DNA from: Eumeta japonica
Taxonomy: Eukaryota > Arthropoda > Insecta > Lepidoptera > Psychidae
Direction of reading: 5' to 3'
NCBI GenBank assembly: GCA_005406025.1
Contig: BGZK01000702.1
Location: forward strand, 186,001-250,000
DNA length: 64,000 nucleotides
Positions 57,601 through 64,000 of this stretch are shown here, in pieces. Both the position numbers and the translations under genes were made by a program. The number at the start of each line of letters is the position of its first letter. Position 1 is the first letter of the stretch. A model generated the notes under the pieces. That model had not been told where the DNA came from and ran no database searches. It saw nothing but the letters and a program-made list of their open reading frames with translations.

Positions 57601-59061
57601 ATTTCTAGATGTCTTATATTCTTTGATTACACAAACTATGAAACTAAAAGATGGGAGTTGTAATGTTATTTTAACTTAAAATACTTGCATTTGATATCAC
57701 TTACCAGCACCATGTATACTGTCCCTTCGTGATGGCTTTATTTAATGCTTCTGATACAATGTCAACATCTGCAGTTAAGCAAGAGATTGATATTATGTCT
57801 TTTTATTTTCTGTTTGTGAGTTATACATTTATAGCAAACTGCACATAATCAGTTTAATGATAATTTCTTTCGAAAATAGTCATTAATCATGATCATTTAT
57901 GGTAGAGAATGATGGATTGCATTTAATAATGAAGGTGGGTAATTATTTGTCCAGATTAATGATTAATCCAGATATTTTGATTTGTAATGATCATTATTGC
58001 CGAGTAGTGGGAATAGTCAATGTTTTGATTGCGCTGACATCCTTCATTTCGGTGAGTCAGTATTGCGTCCACTGCACTGAGATGAAGACGCTTTCATTGT
58101 TGTTATCGCCTACAGGGTCCGACAACACCAACGATTTAACTGACGAAATAAATACAACTCAAATATTGTAGGAATTTATAACAACATACGAGGTGCTACC
58201 TGAACTATGGGAGATTCACAGTTCTGTAGTGCTTTCTTTATATACACACCCAGGGTATATAACGAAATCTCGATGTTTGAACATTTTACATTTAATGTCT
58301 GTTTATAAACAAATTTAAATCAGATGCCACTGTTAAATGTATAAGAAGAAAGATAAATACTTTACAATCTAATTTTATGATACTTATAACTGTAAGCAAA
58401 TAATAACAAAATGCTATCTTTTATGTATTAAGTATTAAAAACTGTAAAACTTTCTTCATTGCTATAATATTATGAAAACTACATTTTTGGCACTGAAAGT
58501 ACTATTTTATTTGAAGTTCTTTCTAAAGGGAGTAAGGGCATTAACAATGTTGTTATGGTCAAACATTGTGGGCGACTAATATGTATTAGTTTCTTTCATT
58601 AGAAAGTTATGTAGATAACAGCATGCAGCTTTCTCTGCTTTTCATAATCAGAGCAGTAATAATTGCCAAGTTTTTTTTTCTTATATATGTCCGTTTCATG
58701 CAAAATTCATAATTGTAATGACACAAAATGTAATGAATGTTTGCAGATGTCGAAATGATGACAATATTATCATCAATATTGACTCATTATATGGATTGTC
58801 AAAAATGATCATTAAACTGATAATGTTTAGGTTGCTTAAATAAAACAATAAAGTAGTTATTGGGACTTAATATTACTTAAAGCTCAAATTATCTAAACCA
58901 GGAATCCATTTTGAAAGGCGTGCGTTTAACTCTGATGAGCCTGGAAGAATTGTTAACAGTGGTGAGACCATTTTCTCTGGTCACACCTGATATGCTACTT
59001 GACGCTATCCAAGAGAAAACACAGACCAAAAGCACAGAATTAAGACATCGTGGATTACTGT
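51582..59061 (+). CDS. BTBD9: BTBD9 (BTB/POZ and BACK domains), 5' part with frameshift
   Basis: BTBD9 is a BTB-BACK adaptor protein, linked in flies and mammals to Cullin-3 ubiquitin ligase function, iron and dopamine regulation and sleep. Exons: 51582-51654, 53344-53507, 55358-55421, 55568-55724, 56997-57096, 57166-57292, 58902-59061. Start MSSQHPYMPVNNSP; BTB domain about residues 25-140 (HLSEHIGSLCLSSEYSDVTL, VILAASSDYFRALLFGGM, LLRYVYSG), BACK about 145-260 (ALKNVCAVLDSARLYGL, LMSLEELLTVVRP). All junctions are in frame except inside the 57166 exon, where one extra T moves the frame and gives an early TGA at 57211-57213. The two C-terminal discoidin-type domains of the family are not found in 59062-64000, so the gene continues to the right or is broken. 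Confidence 0.9.
51655..53343 (+). other. BTBD9 intron 1
   Basis: 1.7 kb; contains LINE copy 3 (about 51770-52355, minus strand). Otherwise AT-rich. Confidence 0.85.
51770..52355 (-). mobile_element. LINE 3' fragment, copy 3
   Basis: Aligns with the 3' parts of the copies at 14140 and 45953: aatgaaattacacttgaaatatg at 51787-51809, cattccaaatgctgattcac, tttgcttagatgggtttta, gctaaagttaggatattaattt. The 3' end has AATAAA on the minus strand near 51775. Confidence 0.8.
53344..53507 (+). CDS. BTBD9: BTBD9 exon (BTB core)
   Basis: Acceptor tacag before 53344, donor gtatac at 53508. It encodes HLSEHIGSLCLSSEYSD to LLFGGMKEASQ; SDVTLVV, IPAHKVILAA and YFRALL are core BTB motifs. Ends in phase 0. Confidence 0.95.
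53508..55357 (+). other. BTBD9 intron 2
   Basis: 1.85 kb intron with a degenerate lepidopteran dispersed repeat at 53990-54440; the rest is AT-rich and featureless. Confidence 0.8.
53990..54440 (+). repeat. Degenerate lepidopteran dispersed repeat
   Basis: Order of blocks: ccaaaaggtcccaatggaac, then tctgcccatccatccatcag, then ...gtatggtacagaacctttac, then aagtctgacttgcatttggc and a T run. It matches the remembered moth repeat with (c)tgtccgtccgtc and a terminal GAGTCCGACTCGCACTTGGC. Heavily mutated. Confidence 0.6.
55358..55421 (+). CDS. BTBD9: BTBD9 exon
   Basis: 64 nt; acceptor ttgcag before 55358, donor gtagaa at 55422. It encodes AEVELQAPLQAFKALLRYVY, end of the BTB domain. Ends in phase 1. 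Confidence 0.92.
55568..55724 (+). CDS. BTBD9: BTBD9 exon
   Basis: 157 nt; acceptor tgtag before 55568, donor gtaagt at 55725. It encodes HMGLSRLREETVLDMLGLA to NVCAVLDSA, bridging BTB and BACK. Ends in phase 2. Confidence 0.93.
55725..56996 (+). other. BTBD9 intron 4
   Basis: 1.27 kb AT-rich intron; an ORF at 56533-56943 is Tyr/Ile/Phe/Cys-rich, without recognisable domains, and taken as chance. Confidence 0.8.
56997..57096 (+). CDS. BTBD9: BTBD9 exon (BACK)
   Basis: 100 nt; acceptor ttgcag before 56997. It encodes LYGLTGLMEYCYNFLDRNA to HESFLQLSV. Donor chosen at 57097 (gttggt) because it keeps frame and family spacing; a gtatta 4 nt later is a second GT. Confidence 0.88.
57166..57292 (+). 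CDS. BTBD9: BTBD9 exon with frameshift
   Basis: Acceptor tctag before 57166, donor gtgagt at 57293. The first part reads EALQGLLERDSF, and the rest, shifted by one base, reads TPEVEIFKAVCSWFNANQQW to GQIKV. The shift falls in a run of six T at 57199-57204 where five would restore the frame and the phase-0 exit. As given, the frame ends at TGA 57211-57213. Confidence 0.88.
57293..58901 (+). other. BTBD9 intron 6
   Basis: 1.6 kb; AT-rich. Stretches near 57850 (atcagtttaatgataatttc) and 58810 (inverse) share a weak inverted similarity, possibly the ends of an old element. A 90-codon ORF at 57899-58171 has no recognised domain. Confidence 0.65.
58902..59061 (+). CDS. BTBD9: BTBD9 exon (BACK end)
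   Basis: Acceptor accag before 58902, donor gtgagt at 59062. It encodes ESILKGVRLTLMSLEELLTV to TKSTELRHRGLL, corresponding to the family's VRLPLMSL.ELLNVVRP block. Ends in phase 1, so another exon must follow. Confidence 0.92.
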
Positions 59062-60159
59062 GTGAGTTTTTAAAAAATGTTTTTATTTTTGAATTCCTTA
59101 TCAAAACCTATGAAGTTGGGGCAATATAGAAGAAAGGCAATATAAAGTATACAAGGAACAAAAGAAAAATAATATTGTGTTTGAATATCGATAAGGTTTG
59201 TTTTCAACAAAATGTTGCCAAGTCAGGATCTGACTATGAGATCTCTGGAAAATCGAGGGAAACCCTCAAATATTATAGGCATGTATAGTGTGTTTCTTTA
59301 GTGCAGTCTTTTGTGTACGGTAGTTATTATATCATGCTGTTGAGCTGATGATAGAAGCAACAGCATTCCTTAACGATTAGGAGTTAAGCGATAATATTGC
59401 GATTTGTCTCTAGACAAACTACTCTTCAGTGGCTGTTAGTAAAACCTAGTGTATACAGAATTAAAATTAATTATTACTAATTTACCTACATATTTTCATT
59501 TATTCATATAATTTCAACGTGACAATCATAGCAGGAACACATCAGAATTCTTAGTGATGACAGTAGAAACAGAGTGAATTAATTTAATATGGAATTGATT
59601 GAAAATGTAATCTGTGTGAATTGTAGAACTTTTATATCATAAAGAATAAATATAATTTATGTACTCTTTTGGTAGTTGCACTCCAACTAAGAAAGTAAAG
59701 ACCCTGGAATGCTTATCAGTGGACAATAAATTTAGCATCAGAACTGCTTTTCTAGAGTGAATGTGTGTGATGTCTGCAAGGGTTGCCGTAGAAAATCCTA
59801 TGAAGACCATATTGGTGGCATATTAAAAAAGGGCCAAATTTTAAGCACCTGAAACCGACGAGCTTGCATGAAAAGATTGCCTTTGCATATCTCTCTTGCC
59901 TTGAGGCAAGAGAGATATGCAAAGATCGTACCATATGGAAATCTATAGTCTCTGCCTACCCCTCTGGGAAATAGGTGTGAGTTTTGATATTATTATTATG
60001 ACTTGCTCCATACAGAAGTGTAGGAGATGCCTGGGAGATTTTATTAATCATAGCTTAATCCACATGTAAAGTAGTTAAATGAATTATAAAGTTATAATTA
60101 CTCAATAACTAAAAAATGTGAAACAAAATAAATTTTTCCCAAAAAAAAAAACCAAAAAC
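59062..60159. other. BTBD9 intron or intergenic region
   Basis: No next BTBD9 exon found. It contains a perfect 44-bp palindrome at 59881-59924 and a short lepidopteran repeat tail at about 59940-59985 (ctctgcctacccctctggga). Confidence 0.7.
59881..59924. repeat. Perfect palindrome, 21-bp arms
   Basis: CTTTGCATATCTCTCTTGCC plus T at 59881-59901 is followed by TG and then its exact reverse complement at 59904-59924. Confidence 0.95.
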
Positions 60160-60633
60160 TACCTTCAAAAACCTTATCAAATAATTTTTTAAACAAATTT
60201 CAAAAAGAAATAATTAGTTATTAGAGTCAGGTCCAGCTAAAAACAAATGAGACTCGGTTGTGTATCCTTTGAAGATCTCTTTTTGACTCGATAATCCGGT
60301 CAATTTAGACCAAAAAATGAGAGTGAAGTTACATAAAGTCCCAACAAGCTGAATTTTTGTGAAGTTGTTCAAAACATAATTATAAACAATGTCTGGAAGT
60401 TCCCCATCATTCCCCTGTAAGGAAAAAATTTAATTCAAGGTCAAAGGTCAAAAAAATGAGTTTTTCGCGATTTTCAGCAAAACGGTAAGTTTTATCAAAA
60501 GTACCTCAGACAAAAATTGTAGATCATAAAATTATCTATAAAAAATGTATCAATACTTTTTTTCTTACGAGCCACCGATTCTGAGATATAACGATTCTAA
60601 AAGTTATAAAAGTTGTTATCGTCATAATATGCA
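60160..60633 (+). repeat. Left inverted arm
   Basis: Reverse complement of the right arm at 61174-61610; about 90 percent identical by eye over the inner 340 bp. Confidence 0.8.
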
Positions 60634-60675
60634 TGAGTACGCCACGTATATACATCTAGAGTTGTAAAATTTTAA

Positions 60676-60981
60676 CCACCTGCGCCGGAAAAACTGCTGA
60701 ACATTATTTTTTGCAACTGCAAAAAGGGATGCAGTGCTAAATGTGGTTGCAAAAAAGTCGGACTGTCTTGTTCTTTGGCATGCACAAATTGTCAAGGCCG
60801 GTCGTGCTCTAATATTGAATCACAAACAATGGAGGATTCGTTTGACTCCGACGAAGTATCATGCGATACATCGCTATTGACGCAATTTACTTGCATCCAA
60901 AATGAAGATGAAGAAGAAGCAGGAGAAGAAGAACAAGAAGAAGATCAAGAAGAAGAACAAGAATTTGAAACTTACGAATAA
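60676..60981 (+). pseudogene. C-terminal CXC (tesmin/TSO1-like) fragment of a transposon protein
   Basis: Open from just after a TAA at 60673-60675 to a TAA following 60978. It reads PPAPEKLLNIIFCNCKKG then CSAKCGCKKVGLSCSLACTN and CQGRSCSN, a CXC-type cysteine-rich block (C.C..GC...C.C.K.GL.CS..C..C.G..C.N), then an acidic Glu-rich tail. This block is typical of the C-termini of large uncharacterised insect transposon proteins. Only the tail survives; there is no start of the protein. Confidence 0.7.
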
Positions 60982-61173
60982 GACGAATAAACTTCAACAC
61001 TTTTTTTTCATTTACATCGCTTTTATTTTTCCCAATCTTTGAAAATTTCCGTTATTTTGCAATAGTTTTACATTAAACAGGATCACAACTGACCCGTGGA
61101 GTAGGCCTACTGGGGAAACCACGTTAACAAAAACGCGCTAAGTACACTACCTCATAGGTGGCGTGGAAACGTG

Positions 61174-61610
61174 TGCATATTATGACGATAACAACTTTTA
61201 TAACTTTTAGAATCGTTATATCTCAGAAACGGTGGCTCGTAAGAAAAAAAGTATTGATACATTTTTTATAGATAATTTTATGATCTACAATTTTTGTCTG
61301 AGGTACTTTTATGATAAAACTTACCGTTTTGCTGAAAATCGCGAAAAACTCATTTTTTTTGACCTTTGACCTTGAATTAAATTTTTTCCTTACAGGGGAA
61401 TGATGGGGAACTTCTAGTCATTGTTTGTAATTATGTTTTGAACAACTTCACAGAAATTCAGCTTGTTGGGACTTTATGTAACTTCGAATGTCTAAATTGA
61501 CCGGACTAGATATTTGTTTCATATTGATGTTTTTATATTATATGTTTTTTTGCCTTGGTTTATCTGGAACTGACTCAAAGAGTAACTAATTGTTAGTTTT
61601 TGAAGGCACT
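61174..61610 (-). repeat. Right inverted arm
   Basis: Reverse complement of the left arm at 60160-60633. Confidence 0.8.
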
Positions 61611-62430
61611 TTTTTTTTCTTTTTTTGAAAAAAATATTTTCTAATATTGTAAATTTGTTGCAAATTTAATTAAAATTATAACATTTCTGTGTGTTGTTAC
61701 ACATTTTCAATTTCAATATGTTGGAGATTCTGATGCTTGTACACGCAATATAAAAATGGAATGTTCCCAGGAAGTATTCAAAATATATTTATCAAACAGG
61801 AATGCCGTCTTCTTTAGATAATTGTTGTTTCTGCTGACATTTAAATTCCCTCGTCATCGTTATTTTTGACCGGTATGGTTGTTTTCTTCTAAAAGACAAA
61901 CTGAACATATTATGTATAATAAAATAATAGTATGTATAAACTTCTGAGTCATTTTATCTTGAGCATTGGGTGGAAACAGAAATTAAGCAACGTTTGATGC
62001 ATATAACTTTCAATACATTTTTGAATATAATATTGTGTTTAATGCATCATTCTCAGATTACATCTATAATTGACTGTTGTAGTGTGACTACGATTTACCA
62101 AGTAACACGTTAGTTTAAAAATAGATCTTTTCAATGAATTTACTTATCTATCATTGTGACATTTCGTGCCGCCGGTATTGCGTCATAATTTATTCGTCTG
62201 CACTATTTAAATTAAAGTACAAATTGTAAAAATGATGAGAAAGAGGAGAATGAAAATTATTAAAGAGGGAGTTGAAAAATCTTAAAAGGAGATGTATTTG
62301 TGAGCTAAGTTCAACTTCATCAAACAGCAAAAGCGATGGAGGTACACACAGACCACTTCGCAGTACAATTGTAATCCGTGAGATACACAAACTGAATAAT
62401 ATTAGCTAAAACAGATATTATTAATACTAC
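61611..62430. other. Spacer between transposons
   Basis: AT-rich; no gene recognised. Part of 62290-62430 may already belong to the retroelement that follows. Confidence 0.6.
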
Positions 62431-64000
62431 AGTCAATACAGAATCAGAACTGGATAAAAGTTTCCTGCAATTGCTGGGTGAATATCCATTGCCTCATGAT
62501 GAGTACACACTGTTTTGAAATGTTAGAGAAGGGCCTTGATACAAAGAAAAATGATTTGTTAAAACAAAACTTACCATCTGGTAACGTTAAATTATTGAAA
62601 GCTCCAGAATTAAATTATAAGATCAAGACAGCTTTTATTGAAATTTGTCGCAAAAGAGATGATGTATTAAAAGAAATTGGAAAAGCAATTGGGTTGTGCT
62701 CTGTCAGCTGTAGGCAGAGCTTTATCTCTGGTTATTAACCAACCACCAAACCTAGATTTAAATTCAGCAATCAAACATTTAGTTAATGCTGGACAGATGC
62801 TTTGCGATTTGTACAAACAAAATACAGACATGAATAGAAACTTATTGCTTCCATTGCTTACCAAGTCAATAAGGGATGCACTTATAGAATTGCCTAGAGA
62901 CAATTTTGTATTTGGAATTAAGTATACACAAAATTAATGAAACCAGTAAATGTACACCTCTGAGTCAATAATTTACTGTCAGTAGTATATTTAGATGACT
63001 GGGCTTTTGTCAGAGAAACTTATATGTTTAGAAATTTTAAAGAAAACTGTACAATTACTTAATTCATTAGGTTTTTATAATAAATGTACAAAAAAATTGT
63101 TTGACCCCTAGTATTTTATGTAAATTTGTAGGCTTTATTTTAAATTCATAACATATAACTGTCTCCCTTTCTTTCGAAAAATACAACTACTAAAACAATT
63201 GAAAAATTCAAATCAATTTACAATTGTTCCATAAGGGAGATTGCTAGTTTTGTAAGCAGTCTTACTGCAGTTTGCCCAGCTATAGCATGTGGTTGGGCAC
63301 ACAAAAAAATGTGAAATAACTAAATATATAAAATGAAAACATAATGAAGTCTGACAAAATAATGTTTATTCCAAAAAAATTAACTAACGAATTTCAATGT
63401 TGTTAAAAAAATATTTTACATTGTACAAAGTAAATCAGAAATAGTGATTTTAAATTAGATTTTTTTTCTAATTCATTAAAAACTGGGTGGGGGCATCATG
63501 TGGGAAAAAGAGCTAATGGTGCCTGGTCCGATACTGAAAGATTAATGCTGAGTCAAGAAAAATTCACTAGGATATAGAATGGGAACTTGTTGAAACAGCA
63601 TTCAATACAATTGTAGATTGTTTTGGTCATCCTGATGTCGACCTATGTATGAGTAGGCATAATGACAATATTTCATGGACAAGAAATCCAGGAGCAATAG
63701 CAACAGATGCTTTTACAATTTCTTCGCGTGGCTGGCGGTTTTATGTTTTACCTCCAATCAGCATGATATTAAAATGTCTTCTAAATAATAAATATTAAAA
63801 GATTTATAAAGGAGTATTTAGATTGAGACAATCCCTTACGAAACATAATTGCACCTGGAACCCATCTGTAATATTGGCCTATTTATATAACTTAGACAAA
63901 ATGAAGATTTAAATTTGGAAATGCTGACAAAAAATTGGTTTTAGTACTCGCTTTAGTAACCGCACATAGAATACAAACATTTTCAAACGCTTGCCTGCAA
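62431..64000 (+). mobile_element. Degenerate DIRS-like (tyrosine recombinase) retrotransposon
   Basis: Three decayed coding blocks in the order expected for DIRS-type elements. 62500-62937: N-terminal/gag-like block (LPSGNVKLLKAPELN, then after a frameshift near 62690 GCALSAVGRALSLV, RNLLLPLLTKSIRDAL, LPRDNFVFG). 63500-63790: RNase H end region (RANGAWSDTERLM, then FGHPDVDLCMSRHNDN, ISWTRNPGAIATDAFT, WRFYVLPPISMI). 63850-64000: tyrosine-recombinase N-terminal part (TWNPSVILAYLYNLD, LVLVLALVTAHRIQTF). Multiple frameshifts and stops; most of the reverse transcriptase is missing between 62940 and 63480. It runs off the right edge. Confidence 0.7.
62938..63480. other. Noncoding gap inside the DIRS-like remnant
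   Basis: AT-rich; the reverse-transcriptase section expected here is absent or unrecognisable. Confidence 0.5.

Larger units (their letters stand above)
60160..61610 (+). mobile_element. Long inverted-repeat transposon with CXC-tail ORF
   Basis: Two arms in inverted orientation: 60160-60633 and 61174-61610. The inner part of the arms (60295-60633 against 61174-61505) aligns nearly without gaps (e.g. aagttccccatcattcccct, acaaaaattgtagatcataa, gttgttatcgtcataatatg and their inverses). Outer parts align with indels (ccttcaaaaac, gagtcag.tccag). The central 540 bp hold the C-terminal end of a transposon protein (60676-60981). Nonautonomous derivative of a larger DNA element. Confidence 0.8.

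Noticed and set aside
57899..58171. 90-codon ORF in BTBD9 intron 6
   Set aside because: No recognised family; no acceptor or donor that would keep BTBD9 in frame.

Overview
This is a eukaryotic, insect-type nuclear window: about 64 kb, AT-rich, with many introns, four recognisable genes and abundant transposon debris. Several repeats point to a moth or butterfly (Lepidoptera): the degenerate 'specific tail' repeat ending in an AACC(C/T)T...GTC(C/T)GACT(C/T)GCA-like block near 53990-54440, its relative near 27690-27800, and the 'ctctgcctacccct.tgggaaataggtgtga' type tail near 59940. That placement rests on remembered repeat families, not on a search.

Layout. (1) 136-6510, plus strand: the last nine exons of GCN1, the ribosome-bound HEAT-repeat activator of the eIF2alpha kinase GCN2; the first half of the gene lies left of the window. 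(2) 11988-17932, minus strand: a complete seven-exon PRPF19 (Prp19), the U-box/WD40 ubiquitin ligase of the spliceosomal NineTeen complex, 504 residues, convergent with GCN1. (3) 24906-42429, minus strand: an apparently complete lethal(3)malignant brain tumor gene, l(3)mbt (L3MBTL family), with an FCS zinc finger, three MBT repeats, a C2HC zinc finger and a C-terminal SAM domain on about 12 coding exons. (4) 51582 onward, plus strand: the 5' seven coding exons of BTBD9 (BTB and BACK domains), running off the analysed exons at 59061; the discoidin-type domains expected after that were not found in the window. The BTBD9 coding sequence as given carries a one-base frameshift in a T run.

The spaces between and inside genes hold a three-copy TA-target MITE, three related LINE (non-LTR) fragments with nested insertions, a pair of about 315 bp dispersed repeats, a long inverted-repeat transposon carrying the C-terminal CXC (tesmin/TSO1-like) cysteine-rich tail of its protein, a decayed DIRS-like tyrosine-recombinase retrotransposon at the right edge, and an orphan heat-shock-type promoter (HSE array plus TATA box) inside an l(3)mbt intron.

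The four genes are ordinary conserved housekeeping or chromatin genes and do not form a functional cluster. The most notable points are splice details (a GC donor in PRPF19; NAGNAG and two tandem-donor situations in l(3)mbt), the BTBD9 frameshift, the heat-shock-type promoter, and the inverted-repeat CXC element. Exon borders were set by hand from reading frame, homology remembered for each family, and GT/AG signals; all joined models stay in frame except BTBD9.
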